From: DASPWW01 sp963756745 | GTDB taxonomy: Bacteria; Actinomycetota; Thermoleophilia; Solirubrobacterales; 70-9 | Assembly: GCA_963756745.1 (NCBI GenBank) | Contig: CAVWOU010000009.1 | Location: forward strand, 186,001 to 250,000 | Direction of reading: 5' to 3' | DNA: 64,000 nucleotides | Shown: piece by piece, positions 32,524 through 41,430 of the stretch | Numbering within the stretch: position 1 is the stretch's first letter | How the letters are laid out: the number at the start of each line of letters is the position of its first letter | Notes under the pieces: generated by a model | What the model was told of the DNA's origin: nothing | Seen by the model: the letters and a program-made list of their open reading frames with translations, nothing else | Databases searched by the model: none | Program-made: the position numbers and the translations under genes

Positions 32524-33522
32524 TCACAGGAACGCCGAGCCCCGCAGGACGAGGTTCTCGTACAGCTTGTGCTGGATCACCTCGCGCACCTGCTCGGAGA
32601 GGTCGAAGACGAGCTGGCGGTCCTCGGCCGCCTCGATGGGATGGTCGGAGAGGTCGATCGGGTCGCAGAACTCGATCCGCCATCGCGATGGGAGCGGGAC
32701 CAGGCCGAGCGGTCCGAACAGCGGGAACGTCGGCGTGATCGGCACGAACGGCGCTCCGACCAGCCGCGCCAGCGACTCGCTCTCGCCCAGCTTCGGATAG
32801 ATCTCCTCCGAGCCGACGACCGCGACCGGGACGATCGGCGATCGCGTCCGCAGCGCGATCTCCACGAACCCTCCACGCCCGAAGCGCTGGAGCCGGTAGC
32901 GCTCCGAGAACGGCTTCCCGGTTCCCTTCACGCCCTCCGGGAACGCCATCACGAGCTCGTCCTGCTCGAGCAGGCGCACCGCGTTGTCCGGGTTCGCCGG
33001 AACGCCTCCCACCCGGCGCACGAACGTGCTCACGAACGGGAGCGCGAACGCCCAATCGAGGACCATGAACCGGGGCCACCGCGGCGCCGGGTGCTCGTTC
33101 CGGATCGCCGCGGCCATCATCGAGGCGTCGAACGGGAACAGCGAGCCGGCGTGGTTGGCCACGAGCATCGCCCGACCTTGCGGGGGCACGTTCTCGACCC
33201 CGGCGGACTTCACCCGCCACCAGACGTCGTAGAGGAACTGGAACGCGGGCGTGACCGTCTCGGCGAACTCCTCGTCGAAGCCCCACTCGTCCTCCGTGTA
33301 CTCGCCCCGCAGCCGCCGCCCCGCCCGCACGAGCGCGTCCTGGAACGAGTCCGGCATCCTCGCCGCCGCGCGCTGGGCGGCGCTCAGCGGTCCCAGCCCC
33401 TCCTCGACGCCCTCGCGCACCGCGCGCAGGAACTCGGCCACGGCCTCCGGGCCGACCCCCTCGCCGTTCTCGGTCGTGGTGCGGCGCCCCTCCATGCTCA
33501 GATACCGCTCACCTCGAATCAC
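32524..33522 (-). CDS. Lysophospholipid/glycerol-phosphate acyltransferase family protein
   Basis: 332-residue PlsC-type acyltransferase. Seen: VANHAGSLFPFDA, the His...Asp catalytic block in the wide-spaced form found in large-substrate members, FALPFVSTFVRRVGGVPAN (block II) and FPEGVKGTGKPF (block III), then PIVPVAVVGSEE. An N-terminal ~90-residue helical extension precedes the catalytic domain. GTG 33522 follows directly on the epimerase TGA; ATG 33495 is an alternative. Likely co-transcribed with the epimerase; the acyl acceptor is unknown. Confidence 0.85.
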   Translation of the reverse strand: MIRGERYLSMEGRRTTTENGEGVGPEAVAEFLRAVREGVEEGLGPLSAAQRAAARMPDSFQDALVRAGRRLRGEYTEDEWGFDEEFAETVTPAFQFLYDVWWRVKSAGVENVPPQGRAMLVANHAGSLFPFDASMMAAAIRNEHPAPRWPRFMVLDWAFALPFVSTFVRRVGGVPANPDNAVRLLEQDELVMAFPEGVKGTGKPFSERYRLQRFGRGGFVEIALRTRSPIVPVAVVGSEEIYPKLGESESLARLVGAPFVPITPTFPLFGPLGLVPLPSRWRIEFCDPIDLSDHPIEAAEDRQLVFDLSEQVREVIQHKLYENLVLRGSAFL

Positions 33523-34539
33523 TCATCTAGGCCTCGCCAGGACATCGGCGACGGCGCGAGGTCCGGGGACGGGGACGACCCGGCGCGCGCCAGCCTTCGC
33601 CGCGAAGTCCCGAACCGCCGCGACCGCATCGAACTCCGGCTCGTACCCGATCTCGAGTCGCAGCCGCGAGTTGTCCACTCCGCGTCCGAACCGCAACAGG
33701 CGCACACCGTCGTCGTAGGTGCCCCCCATGCTCAGCTGCCGCCCGAGTTGGGTGAGCGCGGGCCCGAACAGCAGGTGCGGGATCGGGACCGACAGCTTCC
33801 CGGCGATCCGGAGCATCCTGCTCAGCGACACCGTTCCCGGCGGCGCGACGTTGACGGGCCCGCGCACGGGGCCGCGGACCGCCGCCTCGAGCGCCCCGGT
33901 CGCGTCCGCCGAATGGACGAACTGGAGCCGGGGGTCGAACCCGAGCTGGGTCGGCACCACCGGGAGCGAGAAGTACTTGACGAGCGGGGTGTCGATGTCG
34001 GGACCGATCTCGGGCTGGAAGCGCAACATGCAGCACGTGATGTCGGGATGGCGGCGGGCGAAGTTGTCGAAGTAGTTCTCCAGCTCTCCGACGTCCCGCT
34101 GGAACCGTGTCCTGAGCGGATACCGGCGCGCGGCCCCCTCGGTGTAGAAGAGAGGGGCGGCTCCCTCGGACCCGTAGATCGCGGCGGAGCCCCGCGCGAC
34201 CACCGTCCGCAGGGTGGTCGTCCTCTCGCAGGCGGCGAGGAGCTGGAGGGTGCCGATCACGTTGATGTCGTGGAGGGCCCGATCCGGCTTCCCTTTCTCC
34301 GGGTACCAGAGGAACCCGCAGTGCACGACCGTGTCGGGCTCGGTGCTCGGCAGCAGCCGCGAGAGAACCGGGCTGCGGATGTCGGCCTCGATGAACTCAG
34401 TCCGCTCGAGATCGCCCGCCGGCGGATTCGTGTCGATCCCGGCGACGAACTCGATCTCCGGATCGCGCTCGAGTCGTCGCGCGAGCTCGGTCGCCCAGTG
34501 ACCCGAGATGCCGGTGATCACGATCCGGCGCCCCGCCAT
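33523..34539 (-). CDS. NAD-dependent epimerase/dehydratase (extended SDR)
   Basis: 338-residue extended SDR. Seen: IVITGISGHWATELARRL, a variant of the TGxxGxxG nucleotide motif, D-loop EADIRSP and VVARGSAAIYGSEG. The catalytic YxxxK is not obvious after the serine; the expected position reads RYPLRTRF, so activity may be altered. The C-terminal part has LQFVHSADATGALEAAV. The ATG overlaps the preceding stop (TGATG), and the next gene is an acyltransferase: lipid or glycolipid modification is a reasonable guess. Confidence 0.8.
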   Translation of the reverse strand: MAGRRIVITGISGHWATELARRLERDPEIEFVAGIDTNPPAGDLERTEFIEADIRSPVLSRLLPSTEPDTVVHCGFLWYPEKGKPDRALHDINVIGTLQLLAACERTTTLRTVVARGSAAIYGSEGAAPLFYTEGAARRYPLRTRFQRDVGELENYFDNFARRHPDITCCMLRFQPEIGPDIDTPLVKYFSLPVVPTQLGFDPRLQFVHSADATGALEAAVRGPVRGPVNVAPPGTVSLSRMLRIAGKLSVPIPHLLFGPALTQLGRQLSMGGTYDDGVRLLRFGRGVDNSRLRLEIGYEPEFDAVAAVRDFAAKAGARRVVPVPGPRAVADVLARPR

Positions 34540-34874
34540 CACTCACCCTCGACTTTACGCTTAGAGTTGCGCAGCGTGTCGGACACCGCGTCGAGAACGC
34601 GCACCGCCATCGCCGTCGACAGCTCGCGGGCGTGGACGCCGCGCCGTGTGAGCTCGCTGCGGGCACCCTCCGCGCGGCTCGCGATCTCCGCTCGGCTGGT
34701 CTCGCCGAGCGCGACGAGAGGGTCGAGAAGCTCGCGCGCTCGACCGAGGCCCACCGACCGCACCTCGGCGCTCGCCGCCGCTCCGGCGTCGCCGATGCTC
34801 GCCAGCGTGTCCTCGATGGCCGCGCGCAGATCCTCGGGGAGGCCACGCTTCTGCGGCGGTTGCGAGTGCTCCAA
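34539..34874 (-). CDS. Small helical protein (111 aa), phasin-like
   Basis: Alpha-helical, alanine-rich protein with heptad-like spacing (ARELLDPLVALGETSRAEIA, ARSELTRRGVHARELSTAMA) and a basic end. The TTG start is chosen because conserved-looking helical sequence begins there; a longer reading frame upstream runs antisense to the phosphorylase gene. No family was recognised; size and composition recall phasins or PHA-regulator-like helical proteins. Stop overlaps the epimerase ATG. Confidence 0.55.
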   Translation of the reverse strand: MEHSQPPQKRGLPEDLRAAIEDTLASIGDAGAAASAEVRSVGLGRARELLDPLVALGETSRAEIASRAEGARSELTRRGVHARELSTAMAVRVLDAVSDTLRNSKRKVEGE

Positions 34875-34928
34875 GGTCCGCGAAGCGTAGAGGCTGTCTC
34901 GAAGAGCCAGCCTCGCGGCCGAACGACA

Positions 34929-34934
34929 TATCCT
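34929..34934 (+). promoter_or_regulatory. -10 hexamer of leaderless nucleoside phosphorylase
   Basis: TATCCT, exactly 6 bases, GTG start; no Shine-Dalgarno. Confidence 0.55.
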
Positions 34935-34940
34935 CGTCCG

Positions 34941-35612
34941 GTGCGTCGCTATCTGAAGCCAACCGGGCCGACGGCCGCGCATGCGCTGCTCCCGTCCGAC
35001 CCCGGGCTGGCGTTGGCACTCGCCCAGGAGCTGGTCGAGGCGCCCCGGATGAGCAATCACAACCACGGGCTGTGGGGCTATCACGGCGAAACGCGCCGCG
35101 GGCGCGAGCTCACGATCCAGTCCACCGGGATCGGAGGCCCGAGCGCCGCCGGCGTGCTGCAGGAGCTCGCCCACCTCGGCGTGAGGCGAGCGGTTCGCGT
35201 AGGAGCGGGCGCCGCGCCCGCGGGCACGGTCGTGGAATGCGAGGCCGTCGTCGTCGACGGCGCGCTGGCGAGGGATGGAACCAGCGCCGCTCTCGGGGCA
35301 ACCGGGCTGGTCCCCGCCGATCGCGCGATCACCGACCGCCTCGCGCAGGCCGCGGGTCAAGCGGCACGCCGCGGAACGGTGGCAAGCGTCGATCTCCTCG
35401 AAGACCGTGTCCCGGCCGGCTCCGACGTGCTCTGTGTCGACCTCGAGACTGCCGCGCTGCTGGCGCTCGGCCAGAGGCTCGAGCTGACGATCGGGGCGAT
35501 CGTCGCCGTCGGCGACGCCGCGGGCGTGGAGCTTGGGAAGATCGCGCTCGAGGCGCTTCTTCAGGAGGCGCCGGCCCGCTCGCCGGGCCCAGGAGTCGCT
35601 GCGGGTCTCTGA
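34941..35612 (+). CDS. Nucleoside phosphorylase (PNP/UDP family)
   Basis: A 223-residue protein of the hexameric NP-I family, cleaving a nucleoside with phosphate. Seen: YLKPTGPTAAHALLPSDPGLALALA (phosphate-loop region equivalent), STGIGGPSAAGVLQELAHLGVRRAVRVGAGAA, and CVDLETAALLALGQR, the ME-type substrate segment with Leu for Met. The purine or uridine preference is not determinable. Its last 52 bases overlap the convergent small gene at 35561. Confidence 0.8.
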   Translation: MRRYLKPTGPTAAHALLPSDPGLALALAQELVEAPRMSNHNHGLWGYHGETRRGRELTIQSTGIGGPSAAGVLQELAHLGVRRAVRVGAGAAPAGTVVECEAVVVDGALARDGTSAALGATGLVPADRAITDRLAQAAGQAARRGTVASVDLLEDRVPAGSDVLCVDLETAALLALGQRLELTIGAIVAVGDAAGVELGKIALEALLQEAPARSPGPGVAAGL

Positions 35613-35941
35613 TCGGCGGCGTTCCGTCGCAGCTGCCCGCGAAGCCCGTTGAGCTCGAACGACAGCTCGTCGAGCCGGTCCTCCACGTCCTCGAGCCTGT
35701 CAGAGACGCTGCGCAGCCTGCGCTCGAGCCGCTCGACGTCGTCCGCGGAGGGGATGTGGAGCGCCGTCATCGCCGAGCGCTGCGCCTGAAGCGCCCTTTC
35801 TCCGGCGCCGAGCGCCGCGACGAGGGCCTGGCTGAACAGCGGGTTGTCGAGCAGGTTCTGGGTCAACTCCCCGAACGCCTCCTCCCCGGCGCTCGACAGC
35901 CGATCCCGGATGCTGTTCTCGCCCGCCCCTTCCTCGCTCAA
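35561..35941 (-). CDS. Small acidic coiled-coil protein (126 aa), phasin-like
   Basis: Helical protein: residues ~10-60 amphipathic (AFGELTQNLLDNPLFSQALV), ~70-105 a strong coiled coil (VERLERRLRSVSDRLEDVED), and a proline/alanine tail. Resembles PHA-granule or polyester-synthesis accessory proteins in layout; no confident family. TTG start has AAAGGAGG 7 bases upstream, the best ribosome site in this region. Its 3' end overlaps the nucleoside phosphorylase. Confidence 0.65.
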   Translation of the reverse strand: MSEEGAGENSIRDRLSSAGEEAFGELTQNLLDNPLFSQALVAALGAGERALQAQRSAMTALHIPSADDVERLERRLRSVSDRLEDVEDRLDELSFELNGLRGQLRRNAADQRPAATPGPGERAGAS

Positions 35942-36173
35942 CTCGATTCCTCCTTTTCCGCTGCAGCTGCCGTGTGGGCGAGCCTAACACGGGGTATCTC
36001 AAGATCGCCGACCCCAGCGCCGATGGCTGTTCTAGGTTTCGGGTTCCAGGTCATGGTTCCGGATTGCAAAGCGATATTCGAACAAGTAGCGTGTTCGTGC
36101 CCGTGAGCCCAGCAACCGCACGCACAGGGAGGCGTCGGCGGCGGTGGCTCGTGGGCCACGGGGTACCGCACGG
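35942..36173. other. Divergent promoter region, no gene seen
   Basis: 232 bases between the small coiled-coil gene and the cell-wall hydrolase. Locally lower GC around 36030-36090 suggests promoter DNA. I looked for c-di-AMP riboswitch consensus elements, common before such hydrolases, and did not find a convincing match. Confidence 0.4.
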
Positions 36174-38675
36174 ATGAGAGAAAGGCTGCTTCTCATAGTT
36201 GCTCTGGCGGTGCTGGCGGCGACGAGCGTCGCTGGCGTCGCGACTGCGGGCCCCAGCATCGTCGGCCAGGGCGAGGCGGGCGTGAACGTCGACCGCCCCA
36301 GCGGCGCGGAGCCACCCGAGGTACTCCAGTGCGCCAACGTCGTCGACGACGACGGCGACGGGCTCACCGACCTCGACGACCCGGGGTGCGTGAGCGCCAC
36401 CGACAACAGCGAGTACAACGCTCCGCCGGCCGGCGGCACGACGACCACGCCGGGCACGACGACCACCCCCGGGACGACGACCACCCCCGGCACCACGACG
36501 ACCCCGGGCACCACGACCACCCCGGACGACCCGGCCGGCGGCGGCAACGTCGGGGGCGGCGGAGGAGGAGCCGGCGGCTACAAGGACGGGCCAAGCGGCG
36601 GCGGCAACAATGGCACGGGCAAGAAGGACGACGACGAGGGCTCGGGCGGGGTCGGGATCGACAAGGACGGCTCGGTCGATGAGCCGCCGATCCGGAACCC
36701 CGACGGGTCGCCGACGAAGGACAACCCCTCGCTGTCGATCGCGGACTTCGGCCCGGCCCCGGTGCAGGGCGTCCCGAACTTCATGATCAACCAGTTCGAG
36801 ATCCCGCCGTTCATGCTCCCGATCTATCAGGCCTGCGGGACCCAGTACTCGATCCCGTGGAACGTGCTGGCGTCGATCCACAAGATCGAGTCGGCGTTCG
36901 GGACCAACATGGGACCGTCGACGGCGGGCGCGGTGGGCCAGATGCAGTTCCTTCCTTCGACCTGGCAGGCGTACGGCGTCGACGCCAACCACGACGGGCG
37001 CAAGGACCCCTACAACCCGCTCGACGCGGTGTGCGCAGCTGCCCGGTACCTCAACGCGTCCGGCGGCGAGGACGACCTCGAGCGCGCGATCTTCGCCTAC
37101 AACCACGCCGACTGGTACGTGGACGAGGTGCTGCTGATCGCGCGCCAGTACGGGCGGTTGCCCGACGGCCTCGTCGGCTCGCTGACGGGCCTCACCGAGG
37201 GCGCCCACTTCCCGGTCGCCGCGCGCGCGACCTACGCCGACGACCTCTCCGAGCACGAGATCCTCAAGCGCACCAAGCCCAGCGGGCGGTCCCAGCCGGG
37301 TGGTGTCACGGCGGAGACGATCGAGTCCTCCGCAACGCGCCGCGGAATCAACATCTTCTCCCGCGAGCGGGCTCCGGTCGTGGCGGTCAACGACGGCGAG
37401 ATCAAGGATGTCGGCCGCTCGAAGGAGCTCGGCCGCTACATCGTCCTCGAGGACGCCTACGGCAACCGCTTCACCTATGCCGGCCTCGGCGACGTGTCGA
37501 AGGTCTATCCGGTCCCGAAGCAGGACAAGCTGAGCTCCGATGACTTCGAGCTCGTCAACCCCAAGGACGAGAAGCCCGACCAGCCGGCGAGCTCCAAGGA
37601 CACGGCCCTGCGCGATCCGCGGGGTGCCTCGGCCAAGCGCGAGGGCGGCTCCCCGGCGAACAGCGAGGACCTTCGCCAGCGCCTCTACGCGTACCCCGAG
37701 CGCCCCCGGAACATCGACCGCGCCGACCTCACCGGCCAGCTCGACGCGCTGTTCGCCGACCGCTTCCCCGGCTACGAGACTGTCAAGGCCTACTTCGGCG
37801 GGGTGCTCAAGTTCGACCGCCGCGAGATGGAGATGCGCCCGCTCGAGAAGGGCTCGAAGGTCGTCGCGGGGACGGTGCTGGGCCGGATCGGGAAGACCTC
37901 GGAGCTCGCCCCGCACGTCGACTTCGCGATCGAGCCGGCGGGTCGCGGATCACGGAAGATCGACCCCAAGCCGATCCTCGACGGGTGGAAGCTGCTCGAG
38001 TCGACGGCGATCTACCGCGCACAGGGCCGCAGCCCGTTCTCGGAGACCGACGTGAGCCAGGTGCTGCTGATGTCGAAGACCGCTCTCGAGCGCCACGTGC
38101 TGACGAACTCCCGCATCAGCATCTACGCGTGCGGGCGCGAGGACATCCAGACCCACCAGATCGACGTCCGGGTGCTGCGCACCCTGTCCGTGCTCGCCGC
38201 GAGGGGGTTCCGGCTCACGGTTACGTCCCTGAAGTGCGGCCACAGCTACTACACAACGTCGGGCTCGGTAAGCCACCACTCCTCGGGCAACGCGGTCGAC
38301 ATCGCGGCCGTCAACGGCCAGCCGATTCTCGGTAACCAGGGCGAGGGCTCGATCACCGAGACGGTGTTGCGCGAGCTCCTGGCGATGCAGGAGCCCAACC
38401 AGTGCGACCAGCTGATCTCGCTGATGGACCTCGGTGGCCCCACGCTCTCGATGGCCGACCACGCCGACCACATCCACTGCGGGTTCACGCCCCAGTACCA
38501 GAACGGCGAGGTCGACAAGCAGTTCGAAACCGTGCTGAAGCCCGACCAGTGGGAGCGGCTGCTGGACCGGATCGGCAAGCTCGACCAGCCGAAGGTGCCG
38601 AACAAGCCCTCCGAGTACTCGACCCCCGCCGGCAAGGGCCGCAAGGGCGGCAGCCCGGCGCACGTGGGCGAGTAG
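36174..38675 (+). CDS. Secreted multidomain cell-wall hydrolase (lytic transglycosylase / M23-like / M15-like)
   Basis: 833-residue exported protein. Signal peptide ~1-25 (ATAG); Asp-rich DDDGDGLTDLDDPG calcium-type loop ~62-75; five PGTTTT repeats (~89-117) and a Gly/Asp-rich linker; a soluble lytic transglycosylase domain ~205-330 with the catalytic IHKIESAFG and GAVGQMQFLPSTW; a discontinuous LytM/M23-like fold (YIVLEDAYGNRFTYAGLGDV; HVDFAIEPAGRG) lacking the full zinc-ligand set; and a C-terminal domain with HSSGNAVDIAAVNG and MADHADHIHCGF resembling M15-type D,D-peptidases. Likely remodels peptidoglycan during growth or division. Confidence 0.88.
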   Translation: MRERLLLIVALAVLAATSVAGVATAGPSIVGQGEAGVNVDRPSGAEPPEVLQCANVVDDDGDGLTDLDDPGCVSATDNSEYNAPPAGGTTTTPGTTTTPGTTTTPGTTTTPGTTTTPDDPAGGGNVGGGGGGAGGYKDGPSGGGNNGTGKKDDDEGSGGVGIDKDGSVDEPPIRNPDGSPTKDNPSLSIADFGPAPVQGVPNFMINQFEIPPFMLPIYQACGTQYSIPWNVLASIHKIESAFGTNMGPSTAGAVGQMQFLPSTWQAYGVDANHDGRKDPYNPLDAVCAAARYLNASGGEDDLERAIFAYNHADWYVDEVLLIARQYGRLPDGLVGSLTGLTEGAHFPVAARATYADDLSEHEILKRTKPSGRSQPGGVTAETIESSATRRGINIFSRERAPVVAVNDGEIKDVGRSKELGRYIVLEDAYGNRFTYAGLGDVSKVYPVPKQDKLSSDDFELVNPKDEKPDQPASSKDTALRDPRGASAKREGGSPANSEDLRQRLYAYPERPRNIDRADLTGQLDALFADRFPGYETVKAYFGGVLKFDRREMEMRPLEKGSKVVAGTVLGRIGKTSELAPHVDFAIEPAGRGSRKIDPKPILDGWKLLESTAIYRAQGRSPFSETDVSQVLLMSKTALERHVLTNSRISIYACGREDIQTHQIDVRVLRTLSVLAARGFRLTVTSLKCGHSYYTTSGSVSHHSSGNAVDIAAVNGQPILGNQGEGSITETVLRELLAMQEPNQCDQLISLMDLGGPTLSMADHADHIHCGFTPQYQNGEVDKQFETVLKPDQWERLLDRIGKLDQPKVPNKPSEYSTPAGKGRKGGSPAHVGE
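36435..36524 (+). repeat. 18-bp tandem coding repeat (PGTTTT x5)
   Basis: Five degenerate copies of an 18-base unit of the CCCGGCACGACGACCACC type encode the Thr-rich linker of the hydrolase. Such units expand and contract easily, so linker length may vary among strains. Confidence 0.85.
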
Positions 38676-38703
38676 GCGCGACGGCACGGTAGCCCTCACG
38701 GCG

Positions 38704-39543
38704 CTGTTTCCGTTCGTACAGTTCGACTTCGCGGGCTCTCTCGCGCTCGCGGACGGGCGCTATCTGGTGCGCAGCGACGGCGAGGCGAGCGAGGTGCTCG
38801 TGGTCTCGGCGCTCGGGGCGCCTCCGCGGCGCCGGTGGCGGCGCGCGCGGGCGGTGCCGGTCGAGCCCGAGCCCGACCCCGAGGCGCTCCCGCTCACGCG
38901 GGTGACGGTGGTCACGCCCGAGGACCTGGGTGCGACGGCCGACGCCGCCGGGTGGCTCGAACAGATCGCTACGGACAGCGAAGCGGCCGAGGCGTTTGTC
39001 GCCCAGGCACTGCGTCTTCTGAATCGCGCTCTGCACGCGCACGCGACGGCGGCGCAGGACCCCTATGTCAACGAGCGCTCGGCCTCCGGCGCCGCGGCGC
39101 TGCGGATCGGCTACGGCGAGGGCGAGCAGGTGGCGGACGGCACGTGGAGCGACGCGCGCGAGCTCCACGCCCGCGAGCCGCGCCGGAGGCGGATCGACGC
39201 GCTGCAGCCGACCGAGCGCGTCGCTGCGGTGCTGGGCGGGCGCGACCAGGTCGCCCCCTCGGAGTCGCTGCTCCTCCGCGCGCGCCTCGACCTCGACCAG
39301 GGCCGGGAGCGCGAGGCCGTGCTCCAGCTCCACGCCGGGCTCGAGGCGCTGCTCGCGGAGCCGGCTGCGGCCGACTCACCGGGCCGGCGGGAGGACGAGG
39401 AGACGCTTCGGGGGCGGGTGCCCGGCGTGGCCGCCGCCGCCGCGGCGGCCTTGCGCGGCGAGCTCGACGCGAAATCGCGCGTCACCATCGAGGACACGCT
39501 CGCCGAGTGCCTGCGCGCATTGCGGCGACGGCGGACTCTATAG
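38704..39543 (+). CDS. Hypothetical protein, start uncertain
   Basis: About 280 residues, no recognised family. The sequence before the first canonical start (GTG 38767) reads LFPFVQFDFAGSLALADGRYLV, which looks like conserved coding sequence, so the real start is probably a near-cognate such as CTG 38704. The protein has an arginine-rich segment (RRRWRRARA) and helical, Ala-rich stretches with EREAVLQLHAGLEALL. It follows the hydrolase by ~30 bases and is convergent with the sirtuin. Confidence 0.6.
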   Translation: MFPFVQFDFAGSLALADGRYLVRSDGEASEVLVVSALGAPPRRRWRRARAVPVEPEPDPEALPLTRVTVVTPEDLGATADAAGWLEQIATDSEAAEAFVAQALRLLNRALHAHATAAQDPYVNERSASGAAALRIGYGEGEQVADGTWSDARELHAREPRRRRIDALQPTERVAAVLGGRDQVAPSESLLLRARLDLDQGREREAVLQLHAGLEALLAEPAAADSPGRREDEETLRGRVPGVAAAAAAALRGELDAKSRVTIEDTLAECLRALRRRRTL

Positions 39544-39570
39544 CTCGACTCGAGGGTTAGCCGAGCAGCG

Positions 39571-40332
39571 CTAGCCCAATGCCGCGAGAACGGCCTCCAG
39601 GTCGTCCACGACATCGGCGTCCATCCGCACCTCGGCCGCGTCGTCGTACGGCGTCGGCCCCTGGGTGACGATCGCGATCCGGCCTCCGGATGCCCGCGTC
39701 AGGTCGGGCAGCCCCGCCACTGGATACACCTCGAGCGAGGATCCGACGCACAACAGCAGGTCCGCCCGAGTCGCCAGCTCCTGCGCCTCGGCCATCGCGT
39801 CCTGCGGCAGCAACTCGCCGAACAGCACCACGTCTGGCTTCACCTGGCCGCCGCAGCCGGTGCACACCGCGACGTCGTCGTCGAACAGCCCTTCGACCTC
39901 CTCGAGCCGCCATGAGGCGCCGCATGCGATGCAGCTCGACGTGTCGATGCTCCCGTGGACCTCGATCAGCCTCCGGGTGCCCGCCTTGCGGTGGAGGCGG
40001 TCCACGTTCTGGGTGATCACGGCCTCCAGCATGCCCCGTCGTTCGAGCTCGACCAGCGCCGCGTGGGCCGGGTTCGGCTCGACGTCGGCGAGCGAGGCGA
40101 ACCGTGGCCGGTAGAACCCCCAGAACCGCTTCGGGTCGCTTCGGAACGCGTCGATCGTCGCGACCTCGAGTGGATTCACCTTCTCCCACATCCCGGTGCC
40201 CGGGGAGCGGAAGTCGGGGATCCCGGACGGCACCGAGATCCCGGCGCCCGTCAAGGCAACGGTGCACTCGCTCTCCCTCAACAGCGCGGCGAGCCGCTCC
40301 GCGCTCGCCGTCGCGGCTACTTGCCCTGCCAC
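39571..40332 (-). CDS. cobB: NAD-dependent protein deacylase, Sir2 family
   Basis: 253-residue sirtuin removing acyl groups from lysines with NAD. Seen: LTGAGISVPSGIPDFRS (NAD-binding), TQNVDRLHRKAG, catalytic His in EVHGS, four zinc cysteines (SCIACGASW and VCTGCGG) and VGSSLEVYP. The GTG start lies 16 bases inside the end of the enoyl-CoA hydratase fusion gene, so it is coupled to a fatty-acid oxidation gene; acetyl-CoA-linked control would be logical (inference). Confidence 0.95.
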   Translation of the reverse strand: MAGQVAATASAERLAALLRESECTVALTGAGISVPSGIPDFRSPGTGMWEKVNPLEVATIDAFRSDPKRFWGFYRPRFASLADVEPNPAHAALVELERRGMLEAVITQNVDRLHRKAGTRRLIEVHGSIDTSSCIACGASWRLEEVEGLFDDDVAVCTGCGGQVKPDVVLFGELLPQDAMAEAQELATRADLLLCVGSSLEVYPVAGLPDLTRASGGRIAIVTQGPTPYDDAAEVRMDADVVDDLEAVLAALG

Positions 40333-41420
40333 TTTGGCTTGCGCTTGCCGAGGAACGCGCCGATCCCCTCGCGGGCGTCCTCGGAGGTGAACGCGGTCAC
40401 GAAACCTTGCTTCTCCGCCTCGATCCCCTCGTCGAGGTCGGCCTTTGCCGACACCTTCTTGATCTGCTCGACCGCGACCGGCGCCTGGCCGGCGAGCTTG
40501 CGCGCCCACACCAGGGCGGTGTCGAACAGCTCGTGGTCCGGCACCACGTCGTTCGCGAGCCCCACCTCGTACGCCTGTGCCGCGGAGATCGCGTCCCCGA
40601 GCAGGTTCATCTCCAGGGCCGTGCTCTCGCCGACGATCTTCGCCAGCCTCTGAGTGCCGCCGAAGCCCGGGATGATCCCGAGGTTGATCTCGGGCTGGCC
40701 GAAGCTCGCGGACTCGGCGGCGATCCGGAAGTCGCACGCCATCGACAGCTCGCAGCCGCCCCCGAGGGCGAGCGAGTTGACCGCCGCGATCGTCACCTTT
40801 CCGGACTGCTCCATCCGTCGCATCACGCCGTGGCCGCTGTTCAGGAGCTCCATCCCAGCGGCGGGGTCGGTCATCTTCGTGAACTCCTTGATGTCGGCTC
40901 CGGCCGAGAAGACCGCGAACGTGGACGAGGTGATCACCAGGGAGCGGATCTCGTCCCGGGAGGCGACGTGGTCCCATACCGCGGTCAGGTCGCGGATCAT
41001 CTGTGGTGAGATCGGGTTGGTGGGGGGTCGGTTGAGCCACGCGATCGCCACCGTGCCGCGCGTCTCCAGCAGCACGGTCTCCTTCTGCTCGAAGTCCTCG
41101 TCGGGCCGGGGATACGCGAAGAAACCCTGCCCGGTCTTTTGCCCCAGCCGGCCCTGGTGGACGAGCCGGCGGAGGATCAGCGGCGCCGCGAAACCCTCGC
41201 CCCACTCCCGCTCCGCGGCGTCGAGCTGCTGGAGGACGACGTCGAGTCCCGCCGCGTCGGCCCGCGTCAGCGGTCCCGGCAGGATCCCGGCGCCCATCAT
41301 CATCCCCAGCTCGACGTCCTTGGCGGTCGAGACCCCCTCGTCGATCACGCGGCAGGCCTCGGCCAGCGCTTTGAGCTGGAAGCGCTCGACGACTGTCATC
41401 TGTTCGGTTGCTGCTTCCAT
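40317..41420 (-). CDS. 3-hydroxyacyl-CoA dehydrogenase C-domain fused to enoyl-CoA hydratase
   Basis: 367 residues. The N-terminal ~95 residues match a 3HCDH C-terminal helical domain (MTVVERFQLKALAEACRVID; GPLTRADAAGLDVVLQQLD; LGQKTGQGFFAY). After a short linker comes a complete crotonase domain (~108-367) with FSAGADIKEF, ALGGGCELSMACDFRIA and PEINLGIIPGFGGTQRLAKIVG, including both catalytic glutamates. The next gene upstream supplies the NAD-binding half, so the pair looks like a split FadN. Spacing to it is 10 bases. Confidence 0.9.
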   Translation of the reverse strand: MEAATEQMTVVERFQLKALAEACRVIDEGVSTAKDVELGMMMGAGILPGPLTRADAAGLDVVLQQLDAAEREWGEGFAAPLILRRLVHQGRLGQKTGQGFFAYPRPDEDFEQKETVLLETRGTVAIAWLNRPPTNPISPQMIRDLTAVWDHVASRDEIRSLVITSSTFAVFSAGADIKEFTKMTDPAAGMELLNSGHGVMRRMEQSGKVTIAAVNSLALGGGCELSMACDFRIAAESASFGQPEINLGIIPGFGGTQRLAKIVGESTALEMNLLGDAISAAQAYEVGLANDVVPDHELFDTALVWARKLAGQAPVAVEQIKKVSAKADLDEGIEAEKQGFVTAFTSEDAREGIGAFLGKRKPKWQGK

Positions 41421-41430
41421 CTCGATCCCC

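Noticed and set aside
35942..36173. Possible c-di-AMP (ydaO) riboswitch before the cell-wall hydrolase
   Set aside because: Attractive because disA is present, but the conserved core elements could not be matched by eye. A covariance-model search would decide.
36435..36524. Tandem 18-base repeats as a CRISPR array
   Set aside because: No spacers; units are contiguous and encode a Thr-rich linker in frame.
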